From: Clostridia bacterium | GTDB lineage: Bacteria > Bacillota > Thermoanaerobacteria > Thermoanaerobacterales > Thermoanaerobacteraceae | Length of the DNA: 64,000 nucleotides | NCBI GenBank assembly: GCA_012840485.1 | Contig: DULG01000047.1 | Span: 62,001-126,000, forward strand | Direction of reading: 5' to 3' | In this document: one piece after another, positions 17,383 to 26,233 of the stretch | Position numbering within the stretch: position 1 is the stretch's first letter | Layout: every line of letters starts with the position of its first letter | The notes under the pieces: model-generated | Told to the model about the DNA's origin: nothing | Databases searched by the model: none | Seen by the model: the letters and a program-made list of their open reading frames with translations, nothing else | Made by a program: the position numbers and the translations under genes

Positions 17383-17439
17383 TGCATCATCCCCTGCTTG
17401 TACTGTTATTTTGCATATGTAAAACAGCATGACGCTGTT

Positions 17440-18693
17440 TTACATTATCCTCACAATATCCCCTCCAACGTTTTTTAAAGCCTTCTCAATTGATTCATAT
17501 CCCCTATCAATATGTTCGGCTTCTTCCACGATAGTAGTGCCTTTTGCTCCCAATCCAGCAATAACTAAAGCAGCCCCTCCTCTTAAATCTCTTGCCACTA
17601 CTTTTGCTCCCATGAGACCCTCGATTCCTCGTATAACTGCAACTCTGCCATCTACTTTTATATCTGCTCCCATTCTTACAAGTTCTTCTGTGTATTTGAA
17701 CCTGTTATCAAATATGGTCTCTGTAACAATAGAGGTTCCTTCTGCTACAGATAAGACTGAAACCATCTGGGGTTGCAAATCGGTAGGAAAACCAGGGTAT
17801 GGCAATGTCACGATCATATCTACCGCTTTGGGCCGCTTATCACACTTAATTTTTATATAATCCTTACCTGCCTGTATCTCACATCCAGTCTCTTTTAATT
17901 TTGCTAGCAATGGCTCTAAATGTTCCTTTAAGACATTTATCACTGTTAATTCCCCTTGAGTCATAGCTGCAGCACAAAGATAAGTACCTGCCACAATTCT
18001 ATCTGGAATTATAGTATATTCTGTATCGTGTAATTTTTTTACTCCTTCGATAACAATTGTATTTGTTCCAGCGCCTGATATTTTAGCTCCCATAGAATTC
18101 AAAAAGTTTTGTAAATCTTCTATTTCTGGCTCTTTAGCGGCGTTTCTGATTATAGTAACCCCTTCTGCCATTACTGCTGCCAACATTATATTTTCTGTAG
18201 CTCCAACACTTGGCAGATCTAAATGTATTTCACTGCCTCTAACCCTTCCACCTTCACATCTGATGTACCCATAAGACTCTTCAATTTTGATCCCTAACCT
18301 TCTTAAACCTTTAAGGTGTAGATCGATAGGCCTGTGTCCTATATCACATCCCCCTGGGAAACTCATCAAAGCTTTTTTGTTTCTTGATATTAAGGCCCCC
18401 ATCAAGAATATAGATGACCTCATCGTTCTCATCAAATTATCAGGTATTTCACTGTCCTTTACATCTGTTGCATCTACAATAATATCTCTACCTTTAAAAG
18501 TGACGTTACATTCTAAATGTTCTAAAATTTCTATCATTGAGTAGACATCTTTTAATTTTGGACAAGCATGTATTACAGAAATCCCTTCATTTAAAATTGA
18601 TGCTGCAAGGATGGGTAAAACAGAATTTTTAGCGCCATTTACCTCTAACTCACCATGCAATCTGTTCCCTCCATTAATTTTAAATTTCCCCAT
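17440..18693 (-). CDS. murA: UDP-N-acetylglucosamine 1-carboxyvinyltransferase MurA
   Basis: A 417-residue enzyme that adds enolpyruvate from PEP to UDP-GlcNAc, the first committed step of peptidoglycan synthesis. NGGNRLHGELEVNGAKNS contains the substrate-binding Lys-Asn pair; the catalytic loop is MSFPGGCDIGHRPIDLHLKG, where the Cys in GGCDIG is the fosfomycin target. GGGGTGATAAG precedes ATG at 18693; an earlier in-frame codon at 18729 is unlikely. It sits between murG and ftsQ. Confidence 0.95.
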   Translation of the reverse strand: MGKFKINGGNRLHGELEVNGAKNSVLPILAASILNEGISVIHACPKLKDVYSMIEILEHLECNVTFKGRDIIVDATDVKDSEIPDNLMRTMRSSIFLMGALISRNKKALMSFPGGCDIGHRPIDLHLKGLRRLGIKIEESYGYIRCEGGRVRGSEIHLDLPSVGATENIMLAAVMAEGVTIIRNAAKEPEIEDLQNFLNSMGAKISGAGTNTIVIEGVKKLHDTEYTIIPDRIVAGTYLCAAAMTQGELTVINVLKEHLEPLLAKLKETGCEIQAGKDYIKIKCDKRPKAVDMIVTLPYPGFPTDLQPQMVSVLSVAEGTSIVTETIFDNRFKYTEELVRMGADIKVDGRVAVIRGIEGLMGAKVVARDLRGGAALVIAGLGAKGTTIVEEAEHIDRGYESIEKALKNVGGDIVRIM

Positions 18694-18767
18694 CTTATCA
18701 CCCCTAAATTTGATACGGCTTATATCCATATACTATGCATAAATAAGATGGGGTGTTACATACTATA

Positions 18768-19862
18768 TTAGGTTATGCTCTTTATAAGCTTGTATATCCT
18801 CTCTGCAGCATCAACCTTAGCAATTTTTCGGGCATTATCTCTCATTCTTGAGATCACTTGCGGATTATCAAAAAGATATTTAATTTTACTATGTAATTCT
18901 TCTGCTGTTAAATCCTTCTCTAAAATCACATAAGAAGCCACTGCTTTTTCTAACACCCGAGCATTATACTCTTGATGATTGTTAGCCACATAAGGAGATG
19001 GAATTAATATAGATGCAACACCTCTTGCAGTAATTTCTGATAAAGTAATAGCACCAGCTCTACAAATTATAACATCTGCAGCAGCATACACATCTTGCAT
19101 GTTGTGACAATAAGGAATTATTTTAACCGTTTCATCCACCTCTATAGCTTCTGCTTTTAATTTTTCTAATACTTTTTCATATTGATTTGCACCAGTAATT
19201 ATCAAAACCTGCAAGTTTTTATTTTTGAATTTTAAAAATTCTATCATCGTAAAATTAATTTTTTCTGCTCCTCTGCTCCCTCCTACTGAAACAATCAAAG
19301 GCTTATCAAGAGAAAAACCCAAATTTTTTCTCCCATCTTCCCTTTTAGTTTCTAACAGTTCTTTTCTAACTGGATTTCCTGTCACAACTATTTTATTTTT
19401 ATATTTAAAATATTTCACAGATTCCTCAAAACTTACTGCCACTATTTTTACATATCGGGATAATATTTTATTTGTAAGCCCTGGAAAAGCATTCTGCTCA
19501 TGAATTAATGTGGGTATTCCCTTCAAAGCAGCCATCATAACAATCGGACCACAGACATATCCTCCTGTTCCAATTACCACATCCGGATTAAAGTCCCTTA
19601 AAATTTTATTTGCCTCGTAGAGCCCAACTGCAGCTTTATAAAAAGTCTTAAAAGTATCAAAAGACAATTTTCTCTTAAATCCTTGAACAGAAATTGTTCG
19701 CAATTCAAAACCTTCTTTTGGCACTATCTCATTTTCTAGACCTTTTTTAGTCCCTACGAATAATATTTGTGCATCTTTTTCATTTTTTAATATTTCCTTT
19801 GCAATAGCGATAGCGGGGTATATATGACCTCCTGTACCGCCGCCAGCAAACAAATATCTCAA
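18768..19862 (-). CDS. murG: UDP-GlcNAc:lipid I transferase MurG
   Basis: A 364-residue GT-B glycosyltransferase that makes lipid II at the inner membrane face. FAGGGTGGHIYPAIAIA is the family's first glycine loop; GTGGYVCGPIVM, IHEQNAFPGLTN and ICRAGAITLSEITARG complete the donor and acceptor sites. The start is TTG at 19862, with TAGGAG about ten bases upstream; no ATG gives a complete glycine loop. Adjoins ftsW by 6 bases. Confidence 0.95.
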   Translation of the reverse strand: MRYLFAGGGTGGHIYPAIAIAKEILKNEKDAQILFVGTKKGLENEIVPKEGFELRTISVQGFKRKLSFDTFKTFYKAAVGLYEANKILRDFNPDVVIGTGGYVCGPIVMMAALKGIPTLIHEQNAFPGLTNKILSRYVKIVAVSFEESVKYFKYKNKIVVTGNPVRKELLETKREDGRKNLGFSLDKPLIVSVGGSRGAEKINFTMIEFLKFKNKNLQVLIITGANQYEKVLEKLKAEAIEVDETVKIIPYCHNMQDVYAAADVIICRAGAITLSEITARGVASILIPSPYVANNHQEYNARVLEKAVASYVILEKDLTAEELHSKIKYLFDNPQVISRMRDNARKIAKVDAAERIYKLIKSIT

Positions 19863-19868
19863 TCTCCA

Positions 19869-20975
19869 TCAGCTCCTATCTAAGTTGGCATATCTTGAAA
19901 TATTTAGAAGTATTCCAACACCTGCCATCATTATCACTGTAGAAGTACCTCCATAACTTATAAAAGGAAGTGATACTCCTGTTGCCGGCATAGAAGAAGT
20001 AACAACTGCCACATTTATGATAGTTTGAATGCCTATAAGGCTTGTAATACCTGTAGCGACAAGAGATCCAAAAATATCAGGTGCCTTTGCCGCTACTCTT
20101 AAACCTCTTAAGATTAGATACAGAAATAACAAAAGAATAGTCACTGTCCCAATAAGCCCCAATTCTTCCCCAATTATAGAAAAAATAAAGTCATTGTGAG
20201 GCATAGGTAAATACATGAGCTTTTGCCTACTCCCTCCAAGGCCAACTCCGAATAAACCTCCTGAACCCAATGCATAAAGAGATTGAACAATCTGATAGCC
20301 AGATTTTTGAACATCCTGCCAGGGATTTAAAAAAGTAAAAACCCTTTCCCGTATATACTTAAAAGAAGAAAAAACTACAATGGCTGCTCCCAATCCTGCA
20401 CTCACCAAAGCCCCCATAAAAGACAATTTAGCCCCTGCTACAAAGAGGATTATCATTGCTACTAAAAAAATAATACCAGCTGTACTAAAATTAGGCTGTA
20501 ACATTATAAGCACAAAAAACAACCCTGCTAATCCTAAAACAGGAACAACGCCTTTTTTAAAGCTTTTTGCATAATCGGGATGTTTATCAAAATATTTAGC
20601 TAAATAAATAATAAGTGCATATTTTGCTACTTCAGAAGGTTGTATTGTCAAGCTTCCAACCCCAATCCATCGTGTAGCATTATATCTTTCCACCCCTACA
20701 CCAGGAATTAATACTGCAACTAATAAAACGATGGATATTATGAGAAAAGGACCAGCTAATTTTTTCAAAATAAGGTAATTAAAGTTCATCATTAAAATCA
20801 TAGTAAAAAAGCCTATTATTACCCAAAGCAATTGCCTTTTTAGAAAATAATAAGTGTCATTATACATGTATTCAGCACTGGCAGAACTAGCACTAAAAAC
20901 CATATCAACACCTATAGAAGCAAGTATTAAAACCGTTAATAAAATACCATAATCCACAGGATACTTCTTTTTCAT
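19869..20975 (-). CDS. ftsW: SEDS peptidoglycan polymerase FtsW/SpoVE
   Basis: A 368-residue protein with about ten membrane helices. SEDS motifs are NATRWIGVGSLTIQPSEVAK, GLGGSRQKLMYLPMPHNDF, FSIIGEELGLIG and PATGVSLPFISYGGTS. It polymerises glycan strands from lipid II together with the class B PBP encoded in the same cluster. FtsW and SpoVE cannot be told apart by sequence here; with a single copy in the cluster it may serve division, sporulation or both. Confidence 0.92.
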   Translation of the reverse strand: MKKKYPVDYGILLTVLILASIGVDMVFSASSASAEYMYNDTYYFLKRQLLWVIIGFFTMILMMNFNYLILKKLAGPFLIISIVLLVAVLIPGVGVERYNATRWIGVGSLTIQPSEVAKYALIIYLAKYFDKHPDYAKSFKKGVVPVLGLAGLFFVLIMLQPNFSTAGIIFLVAMIILFVAGAKLSFMGALVSAGLGAAIVVFSSFKYIRERVFTFLNPWQDVQKSGYQIVQSLYALGSGGLFGVGLGGSRQKLMYLPMPHNDFIFSIIGEELGLIGTVTILLLFLYLILRGLRVAAKAPDIFGSLVATGITSLIGIQTIINVAVVTSSMPATGVSLPFISYGGTSTVIMMAGVGILLNISRYANLDRS

Positions 20976-20979
20976 CTTT

Positions 20980-22344
20980 TTACCTCCTCAACTCTGCCAC
21001 TGCCTTTTTAAAAATTCTTCCTCTCTCTTCAAAATTTTGAAACATATCCCAACTTGCACAAGCAGGAGACAAAAGCACACTATCTCCTTTTTTTGCAACC
21101 TCATAAGCTTTTTTCACAGCTTCCTCTAAGGTACCTGCAAAAAGTATGTCCTTTTCAGGATAAGAATGTCTTCTCGCAGCATCTTCTATTTTCTTAGCAG
21201 TTTGCCCTATCAAAATCAATTTCTTTACTTTCCCATTAAAGGCTTTTACAAACTCATCAAATTCACTACCTTTATCATAACCACCAGCAATTAAAACTAT
21301 AGGGGTTTTTAAGGCCTGTATCGCTTTAATTGAGGCGTCTGGGTTAGTCCCTTTAGAATCGTTATAAAATTTTATACCATTTATTTCATCAAGAAACTCA
21401 ATCCTATGTTCTACACCTTTAAAAGTTTTTAAAGTATTTGCAATAACATCTGCACTAATTCCTGAAAGATATGCTACTGAAGAAGCGGCCAATGCATTCT
21501 CTAAATTGTGTTCTCCGGGAATATAAATTTCCTCTATGTCAATAATTTTTTCAGCATTTCCATTAACACTTATATAAATACTTCCATCTTTTACATATGC
21601 CCCATTTTCTAATAAACTTTTTCTACTAAAAGGAAAAACTCTGCATTTAGCCTTATTTTTTAGACTCCAAGTAACAGGGTCATCGTAATTGAGAACAGTA
21701 TATTCATCTTCTTGTTGATTTTCAAAAATTCTTCCTTTTATATCCCTATAATTTTCAAAGGTTTTATGTCTGTCTAAATGATCAGGAGTAATATTTATTA
21801 TACAGCTTATTTTAGGTTTAAACTCTTTTATAGTCTCTAATTGAAAGCTACTAATCTCTGCTACTATGAAATCCCCTTCTGCCGCTTCCATGACAGCATA
21901 AATAAGTGGATAACCAATATTCCCAGCAACATATACTTTTCTCCCCGTATTTTTAAACATTTCTCCTAATAAAGAAGTAGTAGTTGTCTTGCCATTTGTA
22001 CCTGTAATTGCATAAATAGGAGCTTTAGAAAACCTATATGCAAACTCCACTTCTCCCAATAATTCAATTTTCTTTTCTTGTGCTGTTTTTACTATATCCG
22101 AATCAGTAGGAACACCTGGACTTAAAACAACCAAATCCACACCTTCTAAAAATTCCTTTTTGAATCTACCAAACCTAAAATCTATAGGCAAACTTTTAAT
22201 TTCTTCTAAATTTTCTTTTAATACATCATATTCTTTTTCATCATAAGCTATTACTTTCGCCTTCAAGCTGTCCAACACTTTACACAAAGCTATTCCACTA
22301 ACTCCTAAACCTGCCACAAGAACTTTTTTACCCTTTAGTTCCAT
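20980..22344 (-). CDS. murD: UDP-N-acetylmuramoyl-L-alanine:D-glutamate ligase MurD
   Basis: A 454-residue Mur ligase. ATP site AITGTNGKTTTTSLLGEM, then NITPDHLDRH and FYNDSKGTNPDA. It adds D-Glu to UDP-MurNAc-L-Ala in the cytoplasm. AAGGAG stands 8 bases before ATG at 22344; a GTG 9 bases earlier lies inside the ribosome site. Adjoins mraY and ftsW. Confidence 0.95.
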   Translation of the reverse strand: MELKGKKVLVAGLGVSGIALCKVLDSLKAKVIAYDEKEYDVLKENLEEIKSLPIDFRFGRFKKEFLEGVDLVVLSPGVPTDSDIVKTAQEKKIELLGEVEFAYRFSKAPIYAITGTNGKTTTTSLLGEMFKNTGRKVYVAGNIGYPLIYAVMEAAEGDFIVAEISSFQLETIKEFKPKISCIINITPDHLDRHKTFENYRDIKGRIFENQQEDEYTVLNYDDPVTWSLKNKAKCRVFPFSRKSLLENGAYVKDGSIYISVNGNAEKIIDIEEIYIPGEHNLENALAASSVAYLSGISADVIANTLKTFKGVEHRIEFLDEINGIKFYNDSKGTNPDASIKAIQALKTPIVLIAGGYDKGSEFDEFVKAFNGKVKKLILIGQTAKKIEDAARRHSYPEKDILFAGTLEEAVKKAYEVAKKGDSVLLSPACASWDMFQNFEERGRIFKKAVAELRR

Positions 22345-22356
22345 AATTTGCACTCC

Positions 22357-23307
22357 TTAGCTTAAACTATAAAAAGATATAAACATAGCAATTAGAGTAA
22401 CAATCCAAAAAGCGTAGACTACATTTTGTTCTTGCCATCCTGACAGTTCAAAATGATGGTGTAAAGGACTCATTTTAAAAACTCTTTTACCAAACAATTT
22501 AAAAGACAATACCTGAATAATCACTGAAAAAGCTTCAACCACATAAATAATACCTATCAAGGGCAAAATCAAAGGCAATTTAGTCAAAACCGCGGCAGTA
22601 GCTATAGCTCCTCCAATAGCTAAGGAACCAGTATCTCCCATAAAAATTTCCGCAGGATGACGGTTATACCTCAAAAATCCTAGCAATCCTCCTGTCAAAG
22701 CAGCGCTAAAAGCTCCATAAGTTATATTATTTAAAAATAAAGCTGTCATAGTGAAAAAAGCCATAACAATAAAAGATACACCTGCTGCTAATCCATCAAG
22801 CCCATCTGTCAAGTTTACACTGTTTACTGTTCCTACAATCACAAAAACTATAAAAGGAATATAAAAATTGCCAAGGTCAATAGTAGTTTTTAAAAAAGGA
22901 AAAATCACTTCTGTTCCCACATATTCTTGAGCAAAATATGAAATGATTATCGCAAGTAAAAACTGTCCAATAAGTTTTTCTCTCGCTTTTAAACCTAAAG
23001 GCCTTTTAAAATAAACCTTTAGAAAATCATCTGCAAATCCTATTAAACCATATCCCAAAAAACCTAATAACAAAATAGCCAAATATTTATTCCAATGAGA
23101 AAAAATTAAAGTAGAAATAACTGTGGCTGTAATAAACATTATTCCCCCCATTGTAGGGGTTCCAGATTTTTTTAAATGGCTTTTAGGCCCATCTTCCCTT
23201 ACTTTTTGCCCAAATTTTAATTTTCTAAGATAAGGTATAAAAAGAGGACCAGAGGCCAAGCTTAGCACAAAAGCAACAACTGTAGCCAAAATTATCTTTT
23301 GTAACAT
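22357..23307 (-). CDS. mraY: phospho-N-acetylmuramoyl-pentapeptide transferase MraY
   Basis: A 316-residue enzyme with ten membrane helices that makes lipid I from UDP-MurNAc-pentapeptide. Conserved catalytic and substrate residues are in FADDFLKV, VNLTDGLDGLAAG, FMGDTGSLAIGG and MSPLHHHFELSGW. Length is typical. Fits between murF and murD with gaps of 1 and 12 bases. Confidence 0.97.
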   Translation of the reverse strand: MLQKIILATVVAFVLSLASGPLFIPYLRKLKFGQKVREDGPKSHLKKSGTPTMGGIMFITATVISTLIFSHWNKYLAILLLGFLGYGLIGFADDFLKVYFKRPLGLKAREKLIGQFLLAIIISYFAQEYVGTEVIFPFLKTTIDLGNFYIPFIVFVIVGTVNSVNLTDGLDGLAAGVSFIVMAFFTMTALFLNNITYGAFSAALTGGLLGFLRYNRHPAEIFMGDTGSLAIGGAIATAAVLTKLPLILPLIGIIYVVEAFSVIIQVLSFKLFGKRVFKMSPLHHHFELSGWQEQNVVYAFWIVTLIAMFISFYSLS

Positions 23308-23308
23308 T

Positions 23309-24694
23309 TTACTTTACCCTCTCCTGTAAAAATTGTACTATTTGTTCCATTTTCATACCTCTTGAACCTTTTACTAAAATTGAATCCCCTTCTTTGATAA
23401 TATCTTTCAAAATTTCATTAACCTCTTTATTAGTGTTACAAACAAAAATATTATTCTCTTTCATCCCACAAACCTTGGATTCTTCTGCAATATATTTCGA
23501 CATATTACCAGAGGTTATCAAAATATCTATACGGCTATTTGCCACCAATTTTCCTATTTCTTTGTGGGCTTCTACTGCATACTCACCTAATTCCAGCATA
23601 TCTCCTAAAACTGCTATTTTTCTCTTAGCAGGTAAATCCCTTAATACGCTTAAAGCTGCTTTCATAGAATCCGGATTAGCATTATATACATCGTCAATAA
23701 TTTTTATATCACCTATTTTTATTATATTAAGTCTCATTTTGCCTGGTTGAAAATCTTTTAAAGCCTCTGCCATGTCCTCTACATTAATACCAAACTCTAA
23801 TCCAACACAAATTGCAGCAAGAGAATTGTACACATTGTGAATACCAGGAACCGAAAGCTTTATTTCTTTCGCCAAATTTTTATATTTTAAAGTATATTTT
23901 ATATCTTTTTCTTCTTTTTCTATATCGAAAGCTTTAATTTCTCCACTTTTTATACCATATCTGTAATACTTACTTGAATACTTCAGAGGAATTTTTGATA
24001 GCATATCATCATCTGCATTTAATACAATCACATTTTCCTCTTTAAAATTTTCAATTAACTCAAGTTTAGCTTTTAATATATTTTCCCTTGAGCCTAATTT
24101 TTCGATATGAGCAACTCCTATATTTGTAAAAACCGCTACTTGAGGCTCTGCAATATTCTTTAGCCTCCTAATTTCTCCAAAACCACTCATTCCCATTTCC
24201 ACTACCGCAATCTGATGAGTATCCTCCAAATTAAAAATTGTCAATGGCAAGCCAATTTCATTATTAAAATTCCCCTCTGTTTTCAAAACTTTATATTTTT
24301 TAGACAATATTTGTGCAATCATATCTTTTGTAGTAGTTTTTCCACTGCTACCCGTTACAGCAACAAATGGGATATTGAATTTTTTTCTGTAATAAGAAGC
24401 GATCTTATGCAAAGCTTCTAAAGTCTCATTAACGTAAATGACATTAACTGAAAAATCTTTCAAACATTCTACATTATCCAACCTCGCAGTAATAACTGCA
24501 CTAGCACCTTTGTCTATTGCATCTTTTACGAAATCTTCTCCATCGTATTTTTCCCCTTTCAAAGGGATAAATAATTCATCTTTTTTGACTTTTCTCGAAT
24601 CAGTCGAAATTCCCATTACTTTGTCCTTTAAATTTCCTTTTATCAATTTTCCCTCAGTAGCCCTTACAATTTCATCTATTAAAAGTTCCATCAT
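23309..24694 (-). CDS. murF: UDP-N-acetylmuramoyl-tripeptide:D-Ala-D-Ala ligase MurF
   Basis: A 461-residue Mur ligase that adds D-Ala-D-Ala to the nucleotide tripeptide. VTGSSGKTTTKDMIAQIL is the ATP loop; EGNFNNEIGLPLTIF and VYNANPDSMKAAL are MurF-specific. Start codon overlaps the murE stop (ATGA). Confidence 0.95.
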   Translation of the reverse strand: MMELLIDEIVRATEGKLIKGNLKDKVMGISTDSRKVKKDELFIPLKGEKYDGEDFVKDAIDKGASAVITARLDNVECLKDFSVNVIYVNETLEALHKIASYYRKKFNIPFVAVTGSSGKTTTKDMIAQILSKKYKVLKTEGNFNNEIGLPLTIFNLEDTHQIAVVEMGMSGFGEIRRLKNIAEPQVAVFTNIGVAHIEKLGSRENILKAKLELIENFKEENVIVLNADDDMLSKIPLKYSSKYYRYGIKSGEIKAFDIEKEEKDIKYTLKYKNLAKEIKLSVPGIHNVYNSLAAICVGLEFGINVEDMAEALKDFQPGKMRLNIIKIGDIKIIDDVYNANPDSMKAALSVLRDLPAKRKIAVLGDMLELGEYAVEAHKEIGKLVANSRIDILITSGNMSKYIAEESKVCGMKENNIFVCNTNKEVNEILKDIIKEGDSILVKGSRGMKMEQIVQFLQERVK

Positions 24695-26142
24695 TTATTA
24701 CCACCTTCAGACAAAATTTCTTTAACTATTTCTCTCTCATCAAAGGGAATAACCTTATCTCCTATAATTTGATAAGTTTCGTGTCCTTTACCTGCCAATA
24801 TTATTACATCGTCTTTTTGAGCATTAATCAGAGCGTATCTTATCGCTTCTTTTCTATTTTCTATTACAACATAAGGGCAATTAGTCTTTTTTATTCCTTC
24901 CTCAATTTGTAAAATTATTTCTCTTGGATTTTCTGAACGAGGATTGTCAGAGGTTAAAATGCAAAAATCTGCGTATTTCCCTGCAACTTCTCCCATCAAA
25001 GGCCTTTTAGTTTTATCCCTATCTCCTCCAGCTCCAAAAAGAAGTATTTTCCTTCCTGTCTTGTATTCTTTTAAAGCTTCCATGATATTCTGTATTCCGT
25101 CAGGGGTATGGGCATAGTCTATAAACACATAAAAATCTCTTCCTGTCTCTACAGGTTCAAATCTTCCCTTAACTGTAACGTGACTCAGAGCTTCTCTTAC
25201 GCTTCTTAAGGGAATTCCAAGAAAATCAGCCACTGTGACAGCAGCCAAAGCATTGTAGACATTAAACAAACCAGGAATTTTCAAAGAAATGTCTTCCTTT
25301 TTATCTTCTATTTGAACCTTAAACCTTACACCGTTTAAACTATTTTTAATATCTTTCGCCATTACATAAGCAAAATCTTTAACTCCATAAGTCAAAACTT
25401 TTGCTTTAGAACTTTCAATCATCATGCAAGCGTACTTATCGTCTATATTAATTACAGATGCTCTTTTCGCCATCTTAAACAGCTTACTCTTTGTTTTGGC
25501 ATATTCTTCCATATTTTGGTGGAAATCCAAATGGTCTTGTGATAAATTTGTAAAAACTGCTATATCAAATTCGCATTCATCTACTCTGTGTAATGCTAAA
25601 GAATGAGATGATACCTCCATAACCACATACTTAACACCTTCACTAACCATCATACCAAAAAGTTCTTGTAAATCTACCGATTCAGGTGTTGTATGTATAG
25701 AAGGTATCACTTTATCTCCAATCATATTTTGTATAGTACCTACCAACCCCACCTTATTATTCTGCCTCTCCAAAATCGCCTTTAACATGTAAGTAACAGA
25801 AGTTTTTCCATTTGTGCCAGTTATACCAATTAATGTAAGTTTACTGGTAGGATTATTATAAAAATTAGAAGCTATTTTAGCCATTGCAACTCTAGCATCT
25901 TCTACTAATACAACTGTGACTCCTGGATATTCTCCTATTTCTCTATCTGTTACAATAGCAATTGCTCCATTTTTAATAGCATCCTCTACATACAAAATAC
26001 CATCCGTTTTAAAACCCTTCATAGCTATAAATAAATATTTGTTTTTCGCTTTACGCGAATCATAACATACCCCATTAATGTCTATATTAGGGTTGCCTTT
26101 TATTTCACACTTAATACCCTTTAACACATCTTCAAGTTTCAT
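24691..26142 (-). CDS. murE: UDP-MurNAc-tripeptide synthetase MurE (meso-DAP type)
   Basis: A 483-residue Mur ligase. GITGTNGKTSVTYML is the ATP loop; the substrate loop reads TSDNPRSENP, and the DNPR motif marks meso-diaminopimelate specificity rather than lysine. It makes the tripeptide that defines the cell-wall chemistry type. Followed directly by murF; preceded by a 90-base gap after the PASTA PBP. Confidence 0.95.
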   Translation of the reverse strand: MKLEDVLKGIKCEIKGNPNIDINGVCYDSRKAKNKYLFIAMKGFKTDGILYVEDAIKNGAIAIVTDREIGEYPGVTVVLVEDARVAMAKIASNFYNNPTSKLTLIGITGTNGKTSVTYMLKAILERQNNKVGLVGTIQNMIGDKVIPSIHTTPESVDLQELFGMMVSEGVKYVVMEVSSHSLALHRVDECEFDIAVFTNLSQDHLDFHQNMEEYAKTKSKLFKMAKRASVINIDDKYACMMIESSKAKVLTYGVKDFAYVMAKDIKNSLNGVRFKVQIEDKKEDISLKIPGLFNVYNALAAVTVADFLGIPLRSVREALSHVTVKGRFEPVETGRDFYVFIDYAHTPDGIQNIMEALKEYKTGRKILLFGAGGDRDKTKRPLMGEVAGKYADFCILTSDNPRSENPREIILQIEEGIKKTNCPYVVIENRKEAIRYALINAQKDDVIILAGKGHETYQIIGDKVIPFDEREIVKEILSEGGNK

Positions 26143-26233
26143 GTTAGGCCTCCTTAATTATTATTTATAAAGTTATATAAAATTTATCACATTAAATAGT
26201 ATAACACAATTATGACTTTTGCATAGATAGGTT